From positions 1 through 64,000 of the forward strand of contig CAZPUS010000003.1 in the NCBI GenBank assembly GCA_964589825.1: a stretch of 64,000 bases of DNA, read 5' to 3'. Below the pieces are notes generated by a model. It was not told the origin of the DNA. It made no database searches and was given only the letters and a program-made list of their open reading frames with translations. Positions within the stretch are counted from its first letter, which is position 1. The number at the start of each line of letters is the position of its first letter. Source of the DNA: CAZPUS01 sp964589825. GTDB taxonomy: Bacteria; Fibrobacterota; Chitinivibrionia; Chitinivibrionales; WJKA01. Shown here piece after piece: positions 10,201 through 18,159 of the stretch. Both the position numbers and the translations under genes were made by a program.

Positions 10201-11334
10201 GGTTATCTGCCGCATTACGTCAGGTTGCCCACGCACGCGGCAACTGCATTGTGCGGTATAGACCACCGGGGTGTCTGACCCGGCGGATTCATGAAGTCGT
10301 GCCCGACCCCATACGCGTGCATCAATCGATTCATCCATTACTCGTAGCGATGCATCGAGATGCCGATCGGCAAATACTGCATGAAGACGCATTGAATCGA
10401 CATTCACACGTTCATATCCGGCCCCTGTGCTTCTGAGCATCGCATCGATTCGGCGTGGCAATGGCTGCAATGGCCGTGTAATGGCAATTTCGGCATTTAT
10501 TGATTCGGGAATGCGTACCTGCGCAGGCAGGGTAACCAGCTCTGTAATGCGGGAACGTACCGGTTCCAGCTGGACACGGGCCGTATATACCTCTTTTTTT
10601 GGGGGATGAGTATCTACGTGTAGCTGTATGGTCCCTGCGTCAGTGCGACAGTACAGGGGTGACACATAAAAAAAACCTTCGTCATATCTCCCGTGTGCAA
10701 AGATCGTATCGATGGTGATTTTTGCGGTATTATCAACCACCACGGCTGCCTCCGGGATGCGCACGAACCCTCTCATGCGTCCCAGCGAGGCGATCGCTCC
10801 CCTGCAGACAGCTTCCGACCAGCCGATATGCACGCCGGAGGCCGAATCCCGATAGCGTAGCTGAATGGGCTCGAGCGAGAAGGTATCCACGCTGATACGC
10901 GGGAGAGGCAGCCATGAATATCCGTTGCCACCATCAACGGTGTTGGAAATGTCTTTTTGCAGTGTGCGTATATCATTCTTGGACACGTCCAGGTGTATCC
11001 CCCGCATTCGAAACTCACTGATACGAATTCGGTAGGAAAAAAGCGCGAGTGGACTCAAAAAAATCCGCCCTGTATCAACTGTTACCCGTGTGCTCGTATC
11101 TGCACTTATGTATACACGCAGCCCGTATACATCCATGCCACGCAGCCCCCTGCCATCGAGGCTGTCCAGCGCAATCCCGATGCCGGGAGTGTCACCAATA
11201 GATGAAACGAGTATTCTCCGTATGGCATTCTCCCCCGCTGTGCTGCGCAAAAACAACTCGATCCCTGCGCCAATACATACCAGTGCGCATAACGCGAGTA
11301 TACCTGTGCGCATCAGTATTCGTGCAGGGTTCAT
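7249..11334 (-). CDS. tamB: TamB-like translocation/assembly protein (DUF490)
   Basis: A 1,361-residue, very long beta-rich protein. One N-terminal membrane anchor (~8-30, RTGILALCALVCIGAGIEL) precedes repeated amphipathic strands (HVD, LDSL, ARGRI patterns typical of AsmA/TamB grooves). The C-terminal ~350 residues match DUF490: RGTLRYLDKEFSI, PPLSEPEIVSMIMTG, then LTERLRLEYYGEIGSDD and a closing FKLKLQE. Known family members span the periplasm and pair with an Omp85 protein, here the next gene 10 nt downstream. The order tamB then Omp85 is the reverse of E. coli tamA-tamB. The upstream yihY gene ends ~79 nt before, so all three may form one operon. Confidence 0.88.
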   Translation of the reverse strand: MNPARILMRTGILALCALVCIGAGIELFLRSTAGENAIRRILVSSIGDTPGIGIALDSLDGRGLRGMDVYGLRVYISADTSTRVTVDTGRIFLSPLALFSYRIRISEFRMRGIHLDVSKNDIRTLQKDISNTVDGGNGYSWLPLPRISVDTFSLEPIQLRYRDSASGVHIGWSEAVCRGAIASLGRMRGFVRIPEAAVVVDNTAKITIDTIFAHGRYDEGFFYVSPLYCRTDAGTIQLHVDTHPPKKEVYTARVQLEPVRSRITELVTLPAQVRIPESINAEIAITRPLQPLPRRIDAMLRSTGAGYERVNVDSMRLHAVFADRHLDASLRVMDESIDARVWGRARLHESAGSDTPVVYTAQCSCRVRGQPDVMRQITALPALAKGASVHAQLFTRGPLKPAVPESVCVGMQVFAPNARTDAVINADARKNKQGKWRLDAQMRDAAMVNAEGHIGAIDAVQGEAVVHLKPSAASVLGINGVRGRGGAASRIVFDTGPDMVQVSGTMTAGGVGYRGLDLDTLYAGFEKKAAGFFWRTGYAEVSGLFDSVLTRMAGLEDYAAEGSLDVEFHGPVTEPDVRGRLRTRNTTIAGIALDSLATRLDYRDRRLLLQGLYAQRDSVFLRGRGRIDFGDTLRIKSRAGVATTATAGDCTHVSYNAKFYRDFMNMDLALDDIYAGTYSSLIPKRIHVGGYADASLSIYGDIARPHTRLWLRAQKVYLNRRRVFDTLTLNALVDTSILRGTLSGSYQQGLVTIDAVLPLSEEAALKADTLVQLSVEKMDLEPLSCCIESTLTVWGTASCNARIRGLRDIYLPDGGFRIMDAGCAVNQDDTLFQRIHLTAQSLLNATHADSNTFILASDAPIRTSYGSIDTLLVRAMLADSFVHIDTLLGSVGKGSIAASATIPLIDTSHNILHSEYFSLDYAVSAIPLGLVQPFLGSFAVVDSGVVHARGSIRSRAGNRHTDIPVKGRIGVRNARFTLQGVDPGIGPLRMGAFYNADTLVLDTFDFVWGTGRIRAHGGAGWSLQQGLRNAGFNVVAEDVRLKSEPVFSGGIDTMSVFVEAKTDSAVTVHGMMRTAPSQLDYTIARPVPDAGLILGGASDNLDKIDVNIRVVIPDSFDVHVVPVGLLEYAGEIRTRLGGVLEIRGTPAKPFIEGNIRGDRGTLRYLDKEFSITRLSMIAAGSDINDTRIRVGARTSIRSGSAQRPYEIRLRLEGTLRQLQATLESTPPLSEPEIVSMIMTGSPDVLSGGGRGMAGTSRTTARRLIGSRMSAYTEKNISQLFDLEEVSISDNVLQSISSGEDVSVSFQKQLTERLRLEYYGEIGSDDAHRSVITWKMLPHLYFSAERDARGNTGVDFKLKLQE

Positions 11335-11413
11335 AATGACTCACGGGTAACAAAAGGAAATCCGCCGGTGTTACCACCGTTAGGACTGCAGCAGTACCTG
11401 CCTGGAACGTATA

Positions 11414-12322
11414 TCACTCATGCGCCGGATGGGACGCGAGATAATCGGGGTTTTTGCGCAGATAAAGCGTGTACATCAGCTCAACCGCAAAGAGCAGTAC
11501 CACTGCGGAATAAAAAATCCAGATAAGAAGAATAACCAGAGAACTGATCGATCCATACAGCAGATCGATTCGAGCGATAGAGCGGATATAAATGCTGAAC
11601 ACCCATCGTGCACCGAGCCAGGTCACACAAAAAACTCCCGCGGATATCAGCTGGTCACGTATCGGGATTTTCATGCTGAGAAAAAGTTTTACGGAGAGGA
11701 GGAAAAAAACACTCAACACTATTACGGATATCAGATTGGTCAGCGGCGCAGAAAGCAGTTCTCCCGAAGCGACACTGATCCGCTGAAATGTTTCAACCCG
11801 TGCCACGACTGCGGAGCCCACGCCCCGGATAATGCCTATAAGAAAATAGCTCATCAGAAAAAAGAGAATGATCAGAACACCAAAAATGGGAAAGACAACC
11901 TGACGCCAGAGGATCCTTCGAAGCGGAAGATGAAATATGCGCCGGTAGGAGTATTCGAGCGCACGAAAAATCATCCCGCTGAATATCGGCAGCAAAACCA
12001 TATTCGCTATAGTAAACGAATTACGCAGCGTAGAGCGAAAAACCACATCCCGCACCATCTCTTTGGAAGCTTCAGGTACGATACGGGAAAGATACTGCAT
12101 CAATGCCTGAGAAATATCACTGCTGGCGGAAGGATAGAAAGACTGCACCAGCAGTGCGGAGACCATCACGGTCAATACGAGGAAGGGGATAAAGCAGAGG
12201 AAAAACGCATAGGAAACCGCGGCCGCATAAATAAGACAATTGTCGGCAACCAGACGAAGCGCCGATTGGCGAATAATTCGCATTCCTGTAATGAGTCGTT
12301 TCATATACACAAAATACGCCAT
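11414..12322 (-). CDS. YihY/BrkB family inner-membrane protein
   Basis: 302 residues from ATG 12322, which has an AAAGG 8 nt upstream; the frame is open to 12388 but no SD is visible there. About six membrane segments are seen: YAAAVSYAFFLCFIPFLVLTV, NMVLLPIFSGMIF, VVFPIFGVLIILFFLMSYFL, LISVIVLSVFFLL, a segment around FCVTWLGARWVF, and LVILLIWIFYSAVVLLFAVEL. The signature near the end (YGSISSLVILLIWIFYSAVV) is typical of the YihY/virulence-factor BrkB family (UPF0761), once mislabelled RNase BN. The function of the family is unsettled; transporter-like roles are suspected. It lies upstream of tamB on the same strand. Confidence 0.85.
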   Translation of the reverse strand: MAYFVYMKRLITGMRIIRQSALRLVADNCLIYAAAVSYAFFLCFIPFLVLTVMVSALLVQSFYPSASSDISQALMQYLSRIVPEASKEMVRDVVFRSTLRNSFTIANMVLLPIFSGMIFRALEYSYRRIFHLPLRRILWRQVVFPIFGVLIILFFLMSYFLIGIIRGVGSAVVARVETFQRISVASGELLSAPLTNLISVIVLSVFFLLSVKLFLSMKIPIRDQLISAGVFCVTWLGARWVFSIYIRSIARIDLLYGSISSLVILLIWIFYSAVVLLFAVELMYTLYLRKNPDYLASHPAHE

Positions 12323-12424
12323 TACACCGGCCTTTGTCCATACCAGGCAGATGTATATCCCTGTTGAATCGTTTCTTACGGCTGACATTTAATATTTTAC
12401 TGAGTAAAACCGATATACAATACT

Positions 12425-13621
12425 ATGAAACTCCCTTTTCACATAGGACTCTCACAAAAAGAAAAGCAGCTGCTTATACGCATAGCCATCATCTCCGGGA
12501 GCGTCTTCCTCGGGCTTGTGGTTGTTGCATGGTCTATTCTGTATATAAGAGTCGCCGATCCGTTTTCCTCATCCTCACAAGGCGCAAAGCACGGGCTGCA
12601 GAAAAATGTTACGTACCTGCTGCCTATAGACATAAAAGCACACCAACGCGTTGGCCGACATTTTCTTGCCAGGCAAAAACCACACCTTGCCATCCCGCAT
12701 CTGCGACGAAGCCTTTATTACAACCCGGATGATCACCGTGTTCGCGCGATGCTGGCAACCGCGCTGCTTGAAAACGGCATGGACCGGAAAGCGATTTCAC
12801 AGTTTCGCACACTGCGCGAGACGCAGCTTAACGACTCACTTGCCGCAATTGTATGCGCACGATATGCACTGGCGCTTTTTTATGCAGACAATATTGAAGA
12901 AAGTATTTCCCGGATACAGGAGTGTAACAGCCGATTTCCGGATAATGCAGAGGCACTTACCTATATGGGCCAGATATTTGCCTCGGTTGCAACAGACGAT
13001 TCCTCCACCGCACGCGATCCGAATGGCTTTTTTGAAAAAGCGATCCGCCTGGAACCCTGGGATCTGGAGGCACGGTATCAGCAGGCACGCTATTTCATGA
13101 ATCAGGGCCGATATAAAGCGGCGCGTGATTCACTTCGGAAGCTGCTTTCCATTAATCCGGCATATGCACAGGCACATGCGCGGCTGGGAATGATCTACTA
13201 CTACCTCGATCAACCTCAAATGGCGGCACAGTCGTATAAGACCGCGCTGACGATCAATCCGCACGATTACAATACCCACTACAATCTGGGCGAGCTTTGC
13301 TATTCACAGGGAGAAAAGAAAAAGGCCCTTACCCGCTTCAAAAAAACGCTGGAGATTAAACCGAAACATATACAGGCGAATTTCAAAACAGGCCTCATTG
13401 CACTCAACAACGATATGTATACCCAGGCAATACGCTACCTCTCCCATGCAGCAGAGCAGGATCCCGACAACATACGTATTCTGCTACAGCTTGCGGTTGC
13501 CCATGAACAGCAGGGCACCCCGCGCAAGGCGCTGGATATCTACCGCCGTATTACCGACATCGACCATCTCAACAGAATCGCATTGCAAAAAATAGAAATG
13601 CTCAAAGACGCTCTGCGCTAG
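12425..13621 (+). CDS. Membrane-anchored TPR protein
   Basis: 398 residues: a single N-terminal transmembrane helix (IAIISGSVFLGLVVVAWSILYI, ~22-43) followed by about eight TPR units, recognisable by repeated A-x-x-x-Y-x-x-A-L-x-I-x-P helices (e.g. AAQSYKTALTINPHDYNTHY, ALTRFKKTLEIKPKH). This points to a periplasm-facing scaffold. No SD is seen before the ATG. It diverges from yihY (102 bp between starts) and converges with the COG3014-like gene. No partner can be named. Confidence 0.8.
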   Translation: MKLPFHIGLSQKEKQLLIRIAIISGSVFLGLVVVAWSILYIRVADPFSSSSQGAKHGLQKNVTYLLPIDIKAHQRVGRHFLARQKPHLAIPHLRRSLYYNPDDHRVRAMLATALLENGMDRKAISQFRTLRETQLNDSLAAIVCARYALALFYADNIEESISRIQECNSRFPDNAEALTYMGQIFASVATDDSSTARDPNGFFEKAIRLEPWDLEARYQQARYFMNQGRYKAARDSLRKLLSINPAYAQAHARLGMIYYYLDQPQMAAQSYKTALTINPHDYNTHYNLGELCYSQGEKKKALTRFKKTLEIKPKHIQANFKTGLIALNNDMYTQAIRYLSHAAEQDPDNIRILLQLAVAHEQQGTPRKALDIYRRITDIDHLNRIALQKIEMLKDALR

Positions 13622-13663
13622 ATTGCCCTCCCGCATACCGAACACATACACCGTAAAAGGTGC

Positions 13664-15124
13664 CTACCTGAGCGAAGAGACGAAGACGAAGCGTTTCTCT
13701 CCCGGACGCACTTCAACGTTGTCCCATGCCTTTGTATGCAGTACTGAATTGTTTCCTGCCAGAGCTGCGGCTTCGATACGATGAGTTCCCGGCTCCACCG
13801 GAATACGGGCTACCTGTACCGTCTTTGGCAGGAATATGCTCATTCGCGTATCCGCACGCTCGAGCTGACTCGACAGTGCATCCGTACCCAGATTAACCGC
13901 CAGATTGGCCAGTGCACTTCCGGTGCGCATCTTAGCCTTTGCTTTTTGTGCAGCAATGGTTCTTAAAAGCACTCTGATGGCGGTGCGGGCGATAGTTCGC
14001 CTGCGTGTATCCTCGATGTGGGTCTGCAACAACACATCGTTGTTACATACCACCTGACTGCGCACCTCTTTTTCACCGATACGTGCAACAAATGACCTGG
14101 TCTGAGAGCTTCGCACCACCGGTGAGGGTATGGCGAATTTAATATGGAAAGTCGTACCGGACTTGGTCTTTTTGCCCTCTCCATTTTTTTTCTTGACATC
14201 GGGAAGTGGTGGAGCGGGAAACTTAAAATCGACCCGGTCTCCTTCTGCATTGTGATAATGACCGAACAGAAAACCGTCAACCACATATGTCGCCCAGAGT
14301 ACCGTTTCGTCAAGAACCGGGCCTTTGCCGGCGTAGCCGACTACAACGATCTCACTCTGACCGCCGTAGAGGGGCGGAGCATTGCCGGCGCCAGATGAAG
14401 GCTCTGGTATTTTGAGCTGTTCGATATCCTGGGTTCTCCCGGCATATGAGAGCGTAGCATATGCCTCGGTTGCCACCAGGCCCGGAAGTGTAAGCGGCCC
14501 CTGGCGAAAAGCCTTGACGGAATGATACAAGGCAATATCAGCATCGCTTCGTTTGTCTTCGTTCGCATACGCCATTGCCTCGAAGAAATGAAGCATACCG
14601 TTATCGTTATACTTCTTCTTCTGTCCGTCTTTTGACTGAAAATCCTGCAATACGAGATTCGCCTTACGAAACTCGACAAGCGCATCATCGCTTTCGCGCC
14701 GGGCAAGATAATTGGACGCGGCAATCTGATAGAGCAGCATTCTCTCGAACCGTCTGCTGCGATAGGGCCGCGCCTTGTCATTGGTCATGAGCGAGAGCGC
14801 TTCGTTGGTGACGGAACGGGCAAAAAGATCCTCCAGGACCTGCTGCGATTCGCCGATAAAACGCGCACTCGAATCGTAATCTCCCGCATAATGGAAAAGA
14901 AGCGCCTGATCAAAGAAAAAAAGAAACCTGTTCTTTTCCCCGTAGAACTTCTTGCCGTCATTACGAATGCGGGTAACCGCTTCATAATATTTCTGCTTTT
15001 CACTCAACGATGAAAGCTTTTCCCGCCGTAATGCGCTTTTGGTAGTACAGCCGGTAACAACCGCAAGCGCTACCGCTGTAACGGCCAGCATAATCGCGAT
15101 TCGAAATCCCCGCACGCCATACAT
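13664..15124 (-). CDS. COG3014-like lipoprotein, LpoB partner
   Basis: 486 residues from ATG 15124, preceded by GGAGGGGAG; a TTG 21 nt upstream would only extend the signal. The signal peptide ends in the lipobox VTGC (Cys26). A helical, TPR-like N-terminal half (YAGDYDSSARFIGESQQ, ESDDALVEFRKANLVL) is followed by a beta-rich C-terminal half (SEIVVVGYAGKGPV, PVEPGTHRIE). This layout matches the COG3014 lipoproteins often encoded beside LpoB homologues, from memory. It lies 76 nt downstream of lpoB and is likely cotranscribed. The role is presumably in envelope or peptidoglycan maintenance; the mechanism is unknown. Confidence 0.7.
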   Translation of the reverse strand: MYGVRGFRIAIMLAVTAVALAVVTGCTTKSALRREKLSSLSEKQKYYEAVTRIRNDGKKFYGEKNRFLFFFDQALLFHYAGDYDSSARFIGESQQVLEDLFARSVTNEALSLMTNDKARPYRSRRFERMLLYQIAASNYLARRESDDALVEFRKANLVLQDFQSKDGQKKKYNDNGMLHFFEAMAYANEDKRSDADIALYHSVKAFRQGPLTLPGLVATEAYATLSYAGRTQDIEQLKIPEPSSGAGNAPPLYGGQSEIVVVGYAGKGPVLDETVLWATYVVDGFLFGHYHNAEGDRVDFKFPAPPLPDVKKKNGEGKKTKSGTTFHIKFAIPSPVVRSSQTRSFVARIGEKEVRSQVVCNNDVLLQTHIEDTRRRTIARTAIRVLLRTIAAQKAKAKMRTGSALANLAVNLGTDALSSQLERADTRMSIFLPKTVQVARIPVEPGTHRIEAAALAGNNSVLHTKAWDNVEVRPGEKRFVFVSSLR

Positions 15125-15200
15125 ACGCACACTCCCCTCCACCAAATGATACGGTTAAGACCTGACTTGAGCGGTTTCGCTTAAGTCAAAGTAAAAATGA

Positions 15201-15803
15201 TTATAATTTGAATCTGTCTTTTTTGATATATTTTTTAATCTTTTTGTCACCCATCCATACTTTTTTATTCGATTCGATCTCTATCAGTTCGAGGTTGACC
15301 TGATAGTACATCACTTTTTTGTTTCCTTCCTGATCGGCAATAGTATTGATCGCACCTATAAGCATTACGTCGGCACCGGTCTCATTTCCGAGCTCTTTCA
15401 TGGTCTCTTCGGATGCATGACCACTCATCTGATCCGCTTTTTCTTCGCGCAGTTGACGTCGTTCATACTTGCTAGCCACGAACTCCGCCTGTCCGGAATT
15501 GATAAGCGCTTTTTCGAGATCTTTTACAAATGTCTCGACATTGATATGCTCATGACTTTTGTTCTTTACCTCACCAACGATCACGGTGGGAATATTGTTC
15601 GTATAGCTACGTGTATACCATCCCGCATTCAGACACTCCTTCACCATCTCTTCAGCCACAAGTCGGGAATCGGTGTCGTTCCACTTACCGCTGAGATCGA
15701 CCGTGGTATCGGTATCCATACGCCTTACCTGCGTGCCACCGCCACAACCCGCAATTATAAGACATGCCGCTACTGTACACAGTACTAATGCTTTTATGCG
15801 CAT
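15201..15803 (-). CDS. lpoB: LpoB-family penicillin-binding protein activator lipoprotein
   Basis: 200 residues. ATG 15803 follows GGAGG by 6 nt; the frame extends further upstream but without an SD. Lipobox IAGC (Cys20). The body has the LpoB/TIGR02722 signature: DTDTTVDLSGKWNDTDSRLV, PTVIVGEVKNKSHEHI, FVASKYERRQLREEKADQ and GADVMLIGAINTI. In gammaproteobacteria LpoB activates the glycosyltransferase/transpeptidase PBP1b from the outer membrane; the same role here is inferred. The COG3014-like lipoprotein follows in the same operon. Confidence 0.85.
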   Translation of the reverse strand: MRIKALVLCTVAACLIIAGCGGGTQVRRMDTDTTVDLSGKWNDTDSRLVAEEMVKECLNAGWYTRSYTNNIPTVIVGEVKNKSHEHINVETFVKDLEKALINSGQAEFVASKYERRQLREEKADQMSGHASEETMKELGNETGADVMLIGAINTIADQEGNKKVMYYQVNLELIEIESNKKVWMGDKKIKKYIKKDRFKL

Positions 15804-16127
15804 ATGCGCCCTCCTTTTTGGTAGTAAAAGTATGCCGATTACATTCAACCTGCCGGTTTTGTATTATCTATCTTGTATTTAATGCGTTGCTGTACGAAAT
15901 CGCTCCATTCGGGTTGTAATTGACCGAACTCGCAATAACAGCACACACAACTTTTTTTCTCCAAACAACGGTTGAATTAGGGTAGAAATATATATTATGG
16001 AGCAATACAAAAGAAAAACAAAAATTGTTTTTTAACGCATCACCATATTGACATTCGACAGGCCGAATGAGTCAACCTGCATCAGCACGAAAAATATCCG
16101 GAATCCCTCCTCTGTCCGGTACGTACG
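15804..16127. other. Intergenic region upstream of lpoB
   Basis: 324 bp between the end of the TPR lipoprotein gene and lpoB. It must hold the lpoB promoter; AT-rich stretches (e.g. near 15870 and 15995) offer several weak -10-like hexamers but no convincing pair. An inverted repeat at 16048-16075 (arms CATTCG/CGAATG plus TTGA/TCAA) lies ~55 nt after the TPR stop. It has no U-tract, so it is only terminator-like. No gene was seen. Confidence 0.4.
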
Positions 16128-17912
16128 TTACGGTGCTCCAACGCTATCCGCGGTACTCGTATCCGGTATCTCCTGCTTGCGCGATTTTCTCTTTTTTGCC
16201 CGAAGAATACGAAGTGTGTCTTCCACTGCGGTAAGTTTGGGCTGCACCCGGGAGGTACATAGCTTTGACTGTGGATATTCCTCACACAATTTTTCATACA
16301 GTTTTCTGGCGGTTACATTCTTTTCCAGGATATGATCGTTGATCCAGGCTGCGGCATAAAGAGACCGGGGGCCGTAGCGACCGTCCGGATAGGTGTTGTA
16401 TACTTTTACATACTGCCGGAGTGCGGGCTTTACGCTTTTTTCCGAGAACAACAGCCGCTCCGCTTCATGAAATGCCTCTCGTGCCGAGTCAAGACGTGTC
16501 TGTATCGTGGTCGTATCGTAGAGAATTCGCTGGGCCTGCTTCGAATAGCCGCTCGATGGATATCGTGAAACCAGCTGTGTAAACAAACTCTCCGCCACAC
16601 TGGTATCCCTGAGTTCATTTACCGCGATCCACCCCGCAGCGTATAAAACCTTGGGAAGAGAATCCGGGCTTACCATGCTGTCGCGTGCTACACGACGCAA
16701 ATGAACAAAGGCGGAATCTGGTTGTCCAAGATCCTGCCAGAACAATTCACTGATTCGGTACATTTCCTCGCCCCATCCGGTAGTATCACCTTTTTCTTCT
16801 CGTGCGGTATCCCGCAATGTCTGCAGCAGTTTAATCGCGTCGACCCGCCTCTGGGCAAGATTTTGACGGGTTTCATCATTACAGTACTCAATCGCTTTTT
16901 TGTAATACGAAAGCGCCTTATCAAAATCTCCCTTATACTGCTGATAAATGCCGGCCATTGCCATATAGGTCTTGCCAATCACCGTGCTCTGCGGATACTG
17001 TTTCTCTACCGTCGTAAACTGTTGCAGTGCGGCATCTATACTGTCCGTATCCACGAGTATCGTCCCGTACATATAATGAAGGTTTGCTCGATAGTCCTCG
17101 AGTTGATATCGGGTTAAGAGCAGCTTCATCTTTTGCAGTGCCGCATCGTACGAATCGAGCCGTTTATGGCAATGAATTACGAGGGTATCCAATGTAAAAA
17201 GCAGCTGTGTTGCAGCCGGTTTGCGCGGTGCATGTTCGAGAAGATCTACGCATTCTGCATACTTTCTTAGCGCCATATAAAGCTTACCCAGTTTGACAGC
17301 GAGTTTTGCTTTATGCTCCGGGTCCTGTATGGAATCGTACACACTCTTAAGTATAGCAAGTGCTTTAGAACGGGAACCTCTGCGGATTTCGATCTCTGCC
17401 GCAATTTCGGAAAGCCGGGTATCATTCTCGAATTCAGGATACTGCGCACGCACCGTCTCGATCAATTCGAGTGCGTCGACATAATTTCCGAGACGAACAT
17501 TCGCTTTTATCGAATAAAGAAAGGACTCCTTTGCATACGGACTCTGCGGGAAATCGGTTCTCAGCTGGCCCAGTATATCGATTGCCTCGAAATATTCCTT
17601 CAGATAAAATTTTGCCTTCCCCATTAAAAAAAGCGCATCGTCATGCCATTGTTCCTGTTCTGAAAACACCGTAAGCACCTTCCGCGTTTTTTTTACTGTT
17701 CTCTCGTAATCGCTCTCCATACCGGAGGGGAGGGTGAACGCGGTATCTGCCACGCCTTTTTCTTCCAGCGCATCCTCATGCGCTCTTCGCGCTTCGCTAT
17801 ACGCCTTCTGTGCATTATAAAACGTGTTGAAATAGACACACGAAAGCCCGGCGCCAATTATACATAGAAGCAGACCTGTACGTATCCCCGCGACAATTGA
17901 TCTTCCATACAT
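16128..17912 (-). CDS. TPR-repeat lipoprotein
   Basis: 594 residues from ATG 17912, chosen because it gives a compact lipoprotein signal ending GLSC (Cys25); an ATG at 17948 adds 12 residues and neither has a clear SD. After Cys comes VYFNTFYNAQKAYSEA, a motif I associate with large TPR lipoproteins of the FCB group, then more than ten TPR-like helical pairs (e.g. YFEAIDILGQLRTDFPQSPY, ALSYYKKAIEYC, AESLFTQLVSRYPSSGYS). The xFPxSPYA spacing resembles BamD/YbgF-type repeats. The tail is basic and disordered. It is probably a periplasmic scaffold at the outer membrane; a BamD-like or SprE-like role is possible but unproven. Confidence 0.75.
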   Translation of the reverse strand: MYGRSIVAGIRTGLLLCIIGAGLSCVYFNTFYNAQKAYSEARRAHEDALEEKGVADTAFTLPSGMESDYERTVKKTRKVLTVFSEQEQWHDDALFLMGKAKFYLKEYFEAIDILGQLRTDFPQSPYAKESFLYSIKANVRLGNYVDALELIETVRAQYPEFENDTRLSEIAAEIEIRRGSRSKALAILKSVYDSIQDPEHKAKLAVKLGKLYMALRKYAECVDLLEHAPRKPAATQLLFTLDTLVIHCHKRLDSYDAALQKMKLLLTRYQLEDYRANLHYMYGTILVDTDSIDAALQQFTTVEKQYPQSTVIGKTYMAMAGIYQQYKGDFDKALSYYKKAIEYCNDETRQNLAQRRVDAIKLLQTLRDTAREEKGDTTGWGEEMYRISELFWQDLGQPDSAFVHLRRVARDSMVSPDSLPKVLYAAGWIAVNELRDTSVAESLFTQLVSRYPSSGYSKQAQRILYDTTTIQTRLDSAREAFHEAERLLFSEKSVKPALRQYVKVYNTYPDGRYGPRSLYAAAWINDHILEKNVTARKLYEKLCEEYPQSKLCTSRVQPKLTAVEDTLRILRAKKRKSRKQEIPDTSTADSVGAP

Positions 17913-18159
17913 TTTGTTTCTTGCTACCTGCAAAAAATAACTCAACATAAAAAACCATTAATCCGATTCTGTGTTACTCGAAGCTCGTTATATATGCCAT
18001 ACTGCGATGCACACAAGCGCCTTCTGTGAATAAGGTGCAGCCGCAAACGGCCCTGAGTATATACCGTTTGTTTTAAGTACGGACATGTATACATATCCGG
18101 TAAAAATACAATGGCGCATTCTCCGGCAACACGTGCGTTAAGTATTTTTACCTGTGCAT

